From Thalassia testudinum (Eukaryota > Streptophyta > Magnoliopsida > Alismatales > Hydrocharitaceae): a DNA stretch of 64,000 nucleotides. The stretch covers positions 104,625,501 to 104,689,500 of the forward strand of contig JAZHRO010000014.1 of the NCBI GenBank assembly GCA_037157565.1, given 5' to 3'. The translations under genes were made by a program, and so were the position numbers. Under the pieces are notes generated by a model. It was given only the letters and a program-made list of their open reading frames with translations. It was not told the DNA's origin and ran no database searches. Below are positions 9,601 through 21,500 of the stretch, piece after piece (positions within the stretch are counted from its first letter, which is position 1; each line of letters starts with the position of its first letter).

Positions 9601-12600
9601 CCATATACTACTCACTGGGGCTATTCCTTTTTGGATCCATCTATCCAAGAAGTCCCTCTTCTTAGCCAATCTGAGGGCCAACTTCTTCCTCCTAACTTGT
9701 TCTCTGATCCGCCTGGGACACTCTCGTCCCAAGAAATGCCAGATCTTCCACCATCCACTCCCGAGCTGAAAGAGCTACCTAGTACACTTAAGTATGTTTT
9801 CCTGGGACCAAATGAAATGCTCCCCGTAATCATTAGTTCAAAATTGACCAGGGAGAAAGAGTGCAAACTAACGAAGGTCCTTATGGAACACAAGGCAGCC
9901 ATTAGATGGTCTTTATCAGACTTAATTGGCATTAGCCCCTCCTACTGCACTCATCGTATATATACGGAGGAGGAGGCTCGACCTTCCCGCGAGATGCAGC
10001 GACATCTCAGCCCTAACATGCGGGAGGTCGTTAAGAAGGAAATTATTAAGTGGTTGGATGTGGGTATAATCTACCCGATCAGCGATAGCCCCTGGGTGAG
10101 TCCGATTCACGTCGTGCCCAAAAAGGTGGGACTCACCATCCGTGTCAATGACAGGGGTGAATCCATCCCTACACGCACTCCTACATCTTGGAGAGTGTGT
10201 GTAGATTATAGGAAACTCAATGTTGCAACTAAGAAAGATCACTTTCCGCTACCTTTCATTGACCAAATCCTGGAGCAGTTAGCGGGAAATAAATTTTTCA
10301 GTTTCCTGGATGGATTCTCAGGATATAACCAGGTGGTAATTGACCCCCGAGACCAAGAGAAAATCACCTTTACCTGCCCCTTCGACACCTTTGCATTTAG
10401 AAGGATGCCGTTCAAACTTTGTAATGCGCCAGCAACTTTCCAGAGATGTATGCTGGCGATATTCCATGACATGGTGGGTGACTTTTTCAAGGTCTTCATG
10501 GATGACTTTTCGGTTTTTGGATCATCTTTTGATGACTGTCTTGCCAACCTGACCCGTATCCTTAGGAGATGTATAGATGTAAACCTCGTACTTTCCTGGG
10601 AAAAAAGTCATTTTATGGTACACGAGGGAATTATTCTCGGACATATCATCTCCGATAGGGGTATCGAGGTTGACAGAGCTAAGCTTGATGTAATTGCTGA
10701 TTTACCTATTCCTGGCTCTGTCAAACAAATCCGCTCCTTCCTGGGACACGTCAGTTTCTATAGGATATTCATCAAAGATTTCTCCAAGATTTCTCGACCT
10801 TTAACTCATCTCCTATCAATCGACATACCCTTCGATATGGGCCCCGATTGCATACGAGCATTCATGCAACTGCATAATGCTGTCACCAAGGCCCCTATTC
10901 TCCAGCCACCTGATTGGTCCCTCGACTTTGAACTCATGTGTGATGCTTCCGACCTTGCAGTCGGAGCCATCCTGGGACAAAGATGCGATAGACACCCCTT
11001 CGTGGTGTACTACGCCAGTAAGACGTTGGATGAGGCCCAGCGTAATTAAACTACCACTAAGAAAGAACTACTGGCGGTCGTCTTTGGGCTGGAGAAATTC
11101 CGCTCTTACCTTCTAGGCTCACATGTTATTGTTTTCACTGATCATGCGGCCATTTGCCATCTCATGCATAAGAAGGATACCAAGCCTAGACTGATTCATT
11201 GGATCCTTCTGCTCCAAGAATTTGACATTGAGATCCGCGATAAGGCCGGAGCCCAGAATGTTGTGGCTGATCATCTTTCTAGACTGGACCCTAACCATAT
11301 TGGACTTACTCTGCAAATTAATGAGATTTTTCCCGATGAGCACCTATTGGCAATTAATGTGGCAAGTGGACCTTAGTATGCCGACATTGCCAATTACCTT
11401 GCTTCTGGATCCCCTCCACGTGGCTGGCCTAAAAACCAGCACGAGCATCTCATGGCAAAAGCAAAGTATTATTTCTGGGATAATCCACTTCTTTTTCGAA
11501 TAGGTGCTGATCAAATCATCCATCGCTGTATTCTTGATAGCGAATTCCCCTGTGTGCTATCCTTCTGCCATGATCAGGCCTGCGGAGGCCATTTCTCTGG
11601 GAGGAAAACTGCAGCCAAGGTGTTGCAGTGCGGTTTCTTTTGGCCCTCCCTTCACCAGGATGCACACAATTATGCCAACCATTGTACTAGGTGCCAGTCG
11701 TTAGGATCAATGTCACGTTGTGACATGATGCCCTTACAACCCATCCTAGCTGTGGAAATCTTCAACATTTGGGGAATTGATTTCATGGATCCCTTTCCTC
11801 CTTCCAACGGCTTCGAATTTATCCTCGTGGCTGTTGATTATGTTTCGAAATGGATCGAGGCCATTCCCACGCGCCGTGCTGACCATGTTATATCCACTCG
11901 ATTTGTCAAAGACCACATTTTTGTGAGCTTTGGGATCCCTCGAGCCATTATCTCGGATGGAGGAAACCACTTTACCCATGCTTCTTTTCAGGCACTTATG
12001 AGGAAATATGGAGTTCACCATCGTATCGCATCCCCGTATCATCCTCAAACAAACGGCCAGGTAGAGGTGTCAAACCGGCAAATCAAGCAAATTCTCTATA
12101 AAATGGTTCGGCTTGACCGTAAGGATTGGTCCGACAAGCTGATTGATGCACTTTGGGCGTATCAGACTGCCTTCAAGGCTCCCCTTGGTATGTCTCCTTA
12201 TAGAATAGTTTACGGGAAGCCTTGTCATTTGCCCGTGGAGTTGGAACATCGCGCTTATTAGGTGGTTCACCAATGTAACCTCGACCCAGACCTGTGTGGT
12301 TGAGAAAGGAAACTCCAACTCCAGGAGCTGGAAGAGCTCCGTCGTGAAGCCTATGATTCTGCCTTAACTTTCAAGCAACGCACCAAGGCTTTTCACGACA
12401 GTCGTATTCGGCGGAAGGAATTTGAGCCATCTCAGCAAGTTTGGCTCTACAATGCCCGGCTCAAATTCTTTCCTGGGAAATTGAAGTCCAAATGGACTGG
12501 TCCTTTCCTGGTCTCGAGACCATTTCCCAACGAGGCCGTTGAGATTGAAGATCCCAAATCTGGGCATAAATTTACGGTCAATGGGCAACGTTTGAAACCC

Positions 12601-12660
12601 TATCTTACTCATGAACCTGCCCCCGTTGGAGAAACGGTTGCCCTGCTGGAGGGTAACTAA
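6622..12660 (+). pseudogene. Element A gag-pol polyprotein pseudogene
   Basis: This is the decayed copy of the Gag-Protease-RT-RNase H-Integrase polyprotein of an Athila-type element. The start (ATG TTT GGG) and the end (GAG GGT AAC TAA) correspond to those of B. Gag is broken by frameshifts (a 2-base loss near 6924; the frame from 7358 differs) and stops. The longest open part, 8803-11049, holds a protease with LDLGSSINLIP (about 8925), RT with FMDDFS (about 10498) and RNase H with MCDASD (about 10936). It stops at AATTAA (11045) where B and C encode NYT. A second open part, 11452-12261, is the integrase with its zinc finger and D, D, E catalytic residues. No single intact frame remains. Confidence 0.92.
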
Positions 12661-13991
12661 TGCCATGCCTCATTCTGAGTCCAGCTGGAGACGTTAAATT
12701 CAGCGCTCGCTGGAAGGCACCCCAACAATACTTCACCTCTGTCATGTTCACTTCACTTTTCACTTCACCACCCACCATCCACCCACCCTACCACCCTGCT
12801 GTTTGCCCTGCACCTCAGCTCTCGTTACCCGATCTTTCGTCCTTCCTCTACCCTACCCTGCATGCATATGAGGACCTAGCATCGTTTGGCATGGGGGGGT
12901 GGATAGGCATCCATAGGATCTGGGTATTTTATGGTATCATGTAGCTTCCATCTATCTATAAATATGTAAAAAAAAAAAAAGGTGTTTAGTAATGATCTGA
13001 AGGCTGAAACAAAAATACAATAAGTGTTTATGGATATTTAACCACTGTTTTGAAGACTTTCTAGGCCACAGAAGCTTGATTTGCTCAGGCTCGGCTTAAT
13101 TCACTTGAGCATTGACAAAATAGATCGGAATCTCTCCTAACTTAGGACGTATTCTTGTACCTGAGACACCAGTACAGGATTCATTGGTTTGCTTCTACTC
13201 GAGAGCCTAAGTAATCTTGGTTCACACTACACATATCAAGAAAGACCAGGTGAACATAAGATCCAACCCTAGTGTTCATTAGGGAAGGTGGAGTCCTTAC
13301 CTGTGTTTGCAGGTAGACTTTTTATCCCAGGATTTAGTCTTGTGTTTAGGAGAGACTCTTTCCAGCAAAAAGGAACTCTCCCACTAAAAGAAAAGTGTGC
13401 TCCAAATAAAGTTGTAAGAGATATACTGACACGTGTTTCAAAAAAAAAAAAAAAGATGCAAATAAGTTAGTATATCTCGCAAATGTCTGTAAAGTCTTCC
13501 CCCTACATAAGTTCTTTAGGGCAAGTTACAAACACCCTGTTTTCTTTGAGCCACAAATGTAATAAAATGGGAGTCGAGTTTTCCTTCATCTTTTTAAGGG
13601 TCAATCCAAAGACATGAGCTAAAACTGGGACCAACCTGCACTTAAAAAAATTCGTGAAACCCTGGGCTTGAGTCTTAATGTTCATCTGGTCAGTCTTGAT
13701 CTTTCACTATGCACAAGCCATAATCTCTTGAGCTCTCGAGTATGTCAAAAACCTCCTGGGTCCTGGAAATCATACTTAAGGTTTAAATATCAAGAGTCCA
13801 GGTTAGTTGAGAGATGGTCTATGTCATGTAAGACTTAAAGTATTGGTAGTCTTCTCTACAATTGGTTCTCACAATATCCAACAAATAAACACACCTATGT
13901 CGCCTCAGAAGAAAATCTTCAGATTAAGATCATTTCTAAATATAGTACAAAATGTTTTGCTAGGGACTAGCAAAAGATAGGCATGGGGGTA
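12661..13991 (+). other. Non-coding tail of element A, with polypurine tracts
   Basis: After the pol stop come the shared post-ORF motif (12681-12728), the internal polypurine block (12867-12903, GGCATGGGGGGG), a 10-bp inverted repeat with a long A-rich loop (13418-13427/13469-13478), the hairpin TTTTGCTAG-GGA-CTAGCAAAA (13955-13975) and the terminal tract GGCATGGGGGTA (13980-13991) touching the 3' LTR. No env-like frame is present. Confidence 0.8.
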
Positions 13992-14724
13992 TGATTGCAT
14001 AGCAAAAATACACCAACAAAAGTGTCATCTTGTGTTATTTCCTAGCATTGCCATTGCATATTAGGTAGCCATAGCCGCATTTGTAAAAATAAACGCATGC
14101 ATGCATTTATTTAAGAGGGGAGGAGAGTGAATAAATTGGCCTTGTAATTAACGTATTCTTCAAGTGCTGCCTCGCAAAATCACCACCTTCATTTTTTATT
14201 TGGCTTTGAATTTCTTCTCCGCGTGGCTACAGGCCATGGTTGCTTCTTCTTCGCGCCATTCTCTGCCACAACATGCCCTGCCAGCCGCATGCACAGCCAT
14301 GCACAGCCCAGGGCATGGCTGTGCTTGCCTCCATCCTCTTTAAAAAAGCCCTCCTCGCTTCCTTGCAAAGGAGCTTGGTCCAACATACAGACAGCAACCT
14401 TCTTTCTCCAGGCCATCTCCTCCCTTTCTCGCCTCCATACGCAGCACCTCTTCCACTAAAGAGATACGCTGCGGGTAGGAGCAGCTCACAGTGGTCCACG
14501 ACCACCACTGTGAGTTCCACCACCGCCCAGCTCATCAAAGAGCCGGTGGGTGTGGTGGTTCATTTCTCTGTTTTCACCACTGAACACCATCGTCGCCATT
14601 GACAGGAGCTTCAAGCTCGGAAGCTCAAGCAGCAGCAGCGCAGGCCACCACGCACCTCAGGCGCCTGTTCCGCGTACTCTACGCATGCCAACCGGTCGCC
14701 CTCGCCCCTCTCCGCGTGCCCTGT
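13992..14724 (+). repeat. 3' LTR of element A, left part
   Basis: It matches 991-1735 closely and is cut by element B at the duplicated cctgt (14720-14724). It contains a 10-bp hairpin, CTCACAGTGG/CCACTGTGAG, at 14485-14514. The remainder of the LTR is at 39467-40993. Confidence 0.92.
14720..14724. repeat. Target site duplication of element B, left copy (cctgt)
   Basis: The right copy is at 39462-39466. The uninterrupted A 5' LTR reads GCCCTGTTGCAAATCC at this place. Confidence 0.93.
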
Positions 14725-15218
14725 TGTTTGCACCTCAAAACACGCCTATAATAACGCCTTCTTGTGCTATTTTCTAGCATTAACTATGTATATTATAATC
14801 CTGTAGTTGCATTTGTAAAAACGCTTGCATGCATGCATTTAATTGAGAGGAGAAGAGAATGGAATAAATGGCTTGCATATTTACATTTTTTCTCAAGTGT
14901 TTCTTTGCAAAAGTCCCTTCTCTATTTTTTTACTTTCATCTTTTTCTTCTTCCCGCGGCTGCAACTCCTCCCGCAGCTGCATGCAACGCCTCTCCCTGCT
15001 GTCCTTCCCGCACCTCTCCCTGCAGCTGCCATTCTCCCCCATTCCCCGCATGCTCCATGCCATGCTCTCCTCCTCTATAAGAAGCTGCAGCTTCTTCCTC
15101 GCGAAAACAGGGCAGCTGCTGCAAAAATGCCACCCTGCAGTCACCCACCTTCCTCTCCACCGTTCTCCCCTCCCATACGCCGGCCCTCCGTCGAGGAGGC
15201 ACCCGATGAGCAGGAGAA

Positions 15219-15247
15219 CCCACTGTGGTGCTCACCACCACAGTGGG
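15219..15247. repeat. 12-bp perfect hairpin in the B LTR
   Basis: CCCACTGTGGTG (15219-15230) pairs with CACCACAGTGGG (15236-15247) over a 5-base loop. The A LTR has a different stem at the equivalent place, just before CCACCACCGCCCAGCTC. Confidence 0.75.
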
Positions 15248-15909
15248 AACACCACCGCCCAGCTCTTCAACGAGCAGGTGGGCGTGGTGTTTTCTTTTCT
15301 CTTCGTTTTCATCTCCACGCCATTGATGCCGCTTCAAGGTCCGAAGCTTGAAGCAACAGCAGCAGCAGCCAAACCGCGGCGGCGGCAGCAGCAGCAGCTT
15401 CCCTCGCTCCTCCGCGACCTTCCCCGCAGGCGCTCAGCTCTCCGCGCGCGCCTGCAGGGCACTTCTCCGCTCAGTCCTCTGCTCTGTCGCCTCTGCCATT
15501 GCACCCGCGACCGGCCGCTGCGCGCACTGCAGCGGCCGGCCAGGCCCTCTCGCCGCCCCCTGCCAACCTCTGCAACCCTCCGCGACCGACTGCAGAATCC
15601 CCGCCGCCCTCTCCGAGCACGCCATCGCCCGCTCTCCTTCCTCGCACCCGGCCTGCAGACGCCTCACCTTCTCCACGCGAAGACGCGCCTGCATCCGCGA
15701 CCATCAGATGTCGGCAGCCATCTGCAGACGACTCGACCTCCAGACGTCGGGCGTCGCCTGCAGACGACGCGGCTCCAGACGTCAGCCGCCATCCACAGAC
15801 GTCTTAACTCACGCCATCACCAGCTCTCTCGCCCGCTCTCTCTCTGCTGATCTCTCCCGCGCGCGTCCGCCCTCTCTGTCGCCCGCTCTCTCTCTCTCTT
15901 TACTCACAG

Positions 15910-16029
15910 CAACACACACACACATTCACCGACGCACACACACATTCACCGACGCACACACACACACTCACACACTTATAGTAACCCATATATACTTATA
16001 CATCTATATATAATATATACATACATATA

Positions 16030-16077
<48 letters not shown>

Positions 16078-16116
16078 CTTATATACATAGTAATATCTAT
16101 AGTTATGTATACATAC

Positions 16117-16149
<33 letters not shown>

Positions 16150-16500
16150 CTACTTATATATATATATTTATATATTTATACATATACTTATATATATATA
16201 CATATATACATAGCTATATACATATATATATACATAGATACATATCTATATACATATATATATACATATATACATATATATATATATATATCTATATAGT
16301 AATATATATATATACTTATATACATATATAAATATCTATATACATATATATATACTTATATATATATATATATATATATCTATACACCTATATATATAAA
16401 CACATATATATCTATATATATATCTATACATATATAACTATACATTTATATATATATATAGATATATTTACTTATATACATACATATGTACATATATTTT
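15910..16500. repeat. CA and TA/TACA microsatellite in the B 5' LTR
   Basis: About 70 bp of CA-rich repeat and then about 500 bp of TA, TATACA and TATATC variants, ending at TTTTCACG. The B 3' LTR copy (27170-27745) keeps the same order of variants with small length differences. Confidence 0.95.
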
Positions 16501-17202
16501 CACGTTATTTACTATACGCTGTATCGTGGGAATATCTGCACCAGTTGCTGATATTCCCTGATACACGCGTACAAAAAAGCGTGGTCCCATACATCATCCA
16601 TCCTCCATCCACACTCCACGCGGCACCTAGTCGTGTTGGTTGCGTCTCTCTAGACGTCGACTGACTCGACATAGTGCTACACTCCATCGTCACCTCCACC
16701 CCCACCCCTTTATATATATACTACATATAAATATATATCTATAGCTACTATATTTACTTTCTATCTGTTAGCTTCCTTCTTAGTAAAAAGATAAAAAAAA
16801 AGGTATAAAAGTGAAAAGATAATCTTTGATTTGCAGGTACCCCGTCTTGCAAGTAGCAAGGCATGTTTTGAAACTCTGTTTTGGCTAAAAGCCAAGGACA
16901 CAATTTTGAGGGTGTGCCTAAAGAACAAGGATTACCAGAAAAAAACCTAAATAAGAAAAATACCAAAAGCACAATAAACGAACGGAAGAGACGCGTTTTA
17001 AGGAAAACGTAGAAATTCGACTTGAACCCCACTTCCCTGAGTTCGACCCTGGGCCTAAAAGTGACAAGATAAAATCAATTAGGCCAGGTTAAAAATTTTG
17101 TAAAGAGATGGTTAGGTCTGAATTAGGTTAACCACTATACACATTTCAACGATAAAAGTATCATATTAACAACCTATTTGGGCCGACCCATCATAACTTT
17201 TC

Positions 17203-17221
17203 TGGCGCCGTTGCCGGGGAT
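17203..17221 (+). other. Primer binding site of element B (tRNA-Asp)
   Basis: Nineteen of nineteen bases complement the plant tRNA-Asp 3' end (TGGCGCCGTTGCCGGGGAT). It starts 10 bases after the LTR end. Confidence 0.95.
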
Positions 17222-18590
17222 GTGCGCTTTCGAGTAAGTTTCTATCCAATTCCTTTAAATTTGTCTCTTCTCTCTTCACGGGTATTGTTGTTTTTGTTGT
17301 GCAGGTGAACCTGGTGGAAGGAGAAGAAGGCTGACGAAGTCGAGGACGTGAGCAGATCCAAGGCGGGAACGAGAGCGTGAAGACGCCGACATCGCATTGG
17401 AGCTTCGCACACGTTGCCGAACAAGTAGGTTTTCTTTTCTCATCAAATTAGGGTTACTTGCCACCATAATAAAAAAAATTTTAAACTAAAAACTAGAAAA
17501 ACTTCTTGGGATTTCTTGAGGGCAAGTGGATTAAAATTCACTTGATTGATTGGTTGTCTTCACTCCCACTGCCCCGGGATTTCCCGCCTTACTTCGCATA
17601 GCAAAAATCCTAGAATCTTGATTCTTAGATTTTTCGCCATGGGAAGTATTCTTTGAGGCAAAGAAAAAGATTGCTTGTATCCCTCTTTTGCCTCACTTAT
17701 CTTTAATTCAGGATCACATTTTTGGTGGGGAGACTTGGAATTGAGTTGATTCCAACCCCACCACGACTTTTCAAACTTGCCTGTGATTCGATCCTGAATA
17801 CTTCAACCCCAACAATTTTAGTTTCTTTATCTGTTGGTTGAAGCCTTGTGTGTGGATATCTTTCTGGTGATTGGGAGCACTTGAATTGAAGTGCTTTGGC
17901 TCCCTTTCACATTGGTATAAAATTGATTCGCGCATCCACACATAGAAATCTCCATTTAGGGTAGCCCATTGCATTTTAGCATGCATTAACTAACTGATAA
18001 TTGAAGAAGGGTTTCTTGGGCTTTAGAAAGAAAACCTGTATTCTTGCAAAACCCGGAGATTGGTTGAATTGGTAATTCAGCAAAACCCTAAAATTCATAC
18101 TACTTAAGGCTGAACTCTAAAAACCATTCGCCAATAAAAACTTCAATTCGGGGAGATTTCCCCGTTGCATGCTTGTTCTTACACACTCTTAAAATCAATC
18201 ACTTGGGCATTACCCGTAAACAACGCCCTTCACATTCCAAAAGCACTTGACCCTAAGCCTCTAATTAAAATTGGTAGTAACTTGACCCTTTTTAAGGATT
18301 GGAGGTCTAACTACCTACGTGTAGCGGCTACGTGCTGGTGAGAGTTCCCGCGTGCTATCGGGTGTCTAAGACTGGGGCAAACGGCCTTTCAATCTGGCCT
18401 GGTGGTTCCGCGGTGCTCGCATTCGGTTCCGTAGTTCGTGATAGTAGGTAACTTAGATCTTTAGGTCTAAGGGAACACTGTAGAGGTTAGGAACTTGACT
18501 GTATTGATTTGTAATCAAGTGTACCTTTGCGGTGTCATTTCTCTCATCCCTTTTCCCTTCTCATCTCCCCAATTCTTCCTGCGGTAGTGC
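17222..18590 (+). other. Leader of element B
   Basis: About 1.37 kb without a credible gene, alignable with the A leader. GTAAGT at 17234 and TGTGCAG ending at 17304 could bound a 71-bp intron. The gag ATG at 18591 follows GGTAGTGC. Confidence 0.65.
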
Positions 18591-21500
18591 ATGTTTGGGA
18601 GGAGGTCACAAAACCCTGAACTATTTGAATTGACTGATAAATCTAGAAAACAAGTCGAATCGTCCTCCTCCTCCACAAACATGGCTGCACGCCCACCCCC
18701 AAATCCCGAGGGAGGAAACCGCCCTCAGAACCCACCAGGTGGTGGAGCCTTAGATCCCATAACCCGCCTCAAAGCCCAAATGGAAATGTATAATGAGCAA
18801 ATCGAAGCCATTCGGGAAACATTGGAGGAAATGCAGAACCCTCCCGAACGGGAGGAGCCTAGGTCTCTTAGCTCTTATCAGAATCCCGCTGCTACAGAGA
18901 CCATAGGACAAATTCGGGTCCCCATGGGCGGGGACGACTTTGAATTAAAACCAAACATAATTGGCCTAATCAATTTTCACTTTCATGGTCTTGCAAGTGA
19001 AGACCCATTTCTCCACTTGGAAGACCTAACCCGACTTGCTGAAACCGTTAAACCAAGAAATGTCGGGTTATCTATAGTCCTCATGAAGATGTTCCCGTTT
19101 TCATTACGGGATAAAGCGTCGCAATGGTTGCGCACCCTTGGGAGAACCATCCACTCTTGGGAAGAGGTGCGAACAGCGTTTCTCAAGAAGTTCTTCCCAA
19201 TCGGGCGGACCAATGCGCTTCGCCGTGCTATCACTTCATTTTCGCAACAAAACGGCGAACAATTTCATGAGGCATGGGAGAGGTATAACGACCTCCTCAG
19301 GAAGTGTCCGCACCACGGTCTGCCTAAGTGGCATATAGCCCAGATTTTCTACTATGGGCTAAATGAGACTTTGAAGCAGATTGCAGACGCTTCCTGCGGA
19401 GGGAACTTTATGAATAAAGACGAGAATGGAGCATTCGAGCTGTTTGAAAATATGAGTGAAAACTCGATGAACAATGCTTCCATTGTCGCCTTTAATCGTA
19501 CCAGCCAGCCCCGAAATGTCCACGAAGTTGACACGGGACCCTCCCATTCATCCACTGATCTAAGCCTTATTGCACAAAAACTGGATGAAGTCTCCGTCGT
19601 GCACAAGAAGCTGGACGAGCTTCTGGCCAACCCCGCCCGATCTATGGCAAACACCACCTCTTCACCACTTCGTCACAATCCAAGTTCTTCTAATACCAGG
19701 CTTATCCCGAGAAACCCCGTTAGACCTTCCTTACCGAGTGTCGCGCCAAGCGACTCGGTAAGTCATGTAGAACTGGCTTCTGCGAGCTAGTATTTCGACA
19801 CGGAGGACCAAGCCTCCGTGTGCTCAGACGCATATCTACATGCGGACGCGTCTTCTGGCATAGAAGATGCTTGCGCCCTGGGGAACAACCCGTTCTCTGC
19901 CACTTATAACCCAGGGTGGCGTAATCATCCGAACTTCGCATGGTCCAACAACCCGCAGCGCCAAAACCCCGCGGGTGGACCAATGCGACCGTCCGCACCC
20001 GTCATCCCAAGGGTCCAGTTTAATCCTATGGCAAATCCGCCATCAGGCCCTTGCGTACCACAAACTGAACACGCATCAAGCCCTCTTGACAAATTGATGC
20101 GAATGATGACGGAAATGTCAAAGCGCCATGAAGAGAACATGACCTCTCTTCAGCACCAATTGGCGCAGCAGAACGCCGAGATCAGTCAACTACGCATGGC
20201 GACTCGATCTCAAGGCACTCTTCCCGCCCAACCTGTTCCAAACCCACGAAATTTCGTGCCCCGTGGTTCTCAACCACAGGTACGACCTTCTCAGGGACAG
20301 GTTAATCAAGTTCTGCAAGCTCCGAGCAGTCCACCGGGATTTCAGGCTAATCCTGCTGCAGCACCACACTCTTATATCCCCATTGCAAACCCTCCTCCAC
20401 CGTATGATCCCACTGGACCCGCATCGTCCAATGCTATCACTACGAGGAGCGGTAAGCAGACCGTCGATCCGCCTCGACCTGATCCTGGCCCATCTTCTTC
20501 TTCGCCCTCTCATTCGGGATGCATACCGCATTCGCGAGAGGATGATGCACCAAAACTTGTGCCAGAATCAGTCCCATTCCCTGAGGCTCTACTAAGGGAG
20601 CCAAAAGGCAAAAAGAAAAATACGCAGGCCTTTGACAACCTATGTAATTTGTTCAGGGATGTAGAAATCAAGGTACCCCTGCTCGAGGCAATCGACCACA
20701 TACCTACTGTCGCTCGATTTTTCAAAGACTACACAACACCCAGGCGACAGTCAAAGAAGACTAAGAATCCGGTGGTTCTCTCGCCTCATGCGAGTTGTGC
20801 TATACTGTCAAACTTACCACCGAAGCAGAAAGATCCGGGCACACCACTGATTTCCTGTAGCATCCAAGGCTGCAGTTTTAACCGTGCCTTGCTTGATCTA
20901 GGATCTTCCATCAATCTCATACCGACCATCATGCTCAAAAAATTTTCCTTAGGAAATCTGAAACCCACCCCTGTCACGTTACAGTTGGCAGATCGTTCTG
21001 TCAAAATCCCGAAGAGTGTGGTGGAAGACGTGGTGGTTAGGGTCAACAGTCTCTGTTTTCCTGTTGACTTTCTTATTTTAGATATGGAAGTTCCTAGTTC
21101 ACTTTCTGATTGTCCGATCATCCTCGGTCGACCTTTCTTGGCCACAGCCCGCGCCCACATCGACTGCGAGTCGGGCTGTATTGAGATTGCCGTTGGATCT
21201 GAGAAGCTCAAGCTTAACATATTCAAGGCAGCCAAGAACTTTGATTGCGATTGCATTGAGGATGACACGTCTGACGAGGACATGGCCGTCAGCGCGTGTA
21301 TCGGACTAATTAGGACCTATTCGGACTGCTGCGGATTACCTATAAACACTGATAACTGCCTGACCAACGCATACTGTGACGTTCCCCAATCCCTCCCTTG
21401 TCCAGTACCTTCTCCTGGCCAGACTTCTGACGAGGTTTTCTCCGCTTCCCATACCTCGTGGTCTGAGTCATATCCGGGCTACTCACTGTCGGTCCACACT

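Larger units (their letters stand above)
14725..17193 (+). repeat. 5' LTR of element B
   Basis: This 2469-bp LTR has an RY core (near 14829), TATAA at 15076-15080 merging into the perfect 18-bp palindrome AAGAAGCTGCAGCTTCTT (15079-15096), a 12-bp hairpin (15219-15247), a GC-rich pyrimidine-biased block (15350-15900), CA and TA microsatellites (15910-16500) and the GGGAATATC hairpin (16528-16558). The R/S/P-rich frames across the GC-rich block are compositional, not genes. Confidence 0.95.

Noticed and set aside
14843..15850. A 335-codon plus-strand frame rich in S, R and P (also 26100-27104)
   Set aside because: It lies wholly inside the B LTRs, arises from GC- and CT-rich composition, and overlaps other equally long frames; no domain.
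19788..19790. TAG between Gag and protease in element B as a programmed read-through site
   Set aside because: Element A has AAG at the same codon, the following bases are not a known read-through context, and a second TAG occurs further on.
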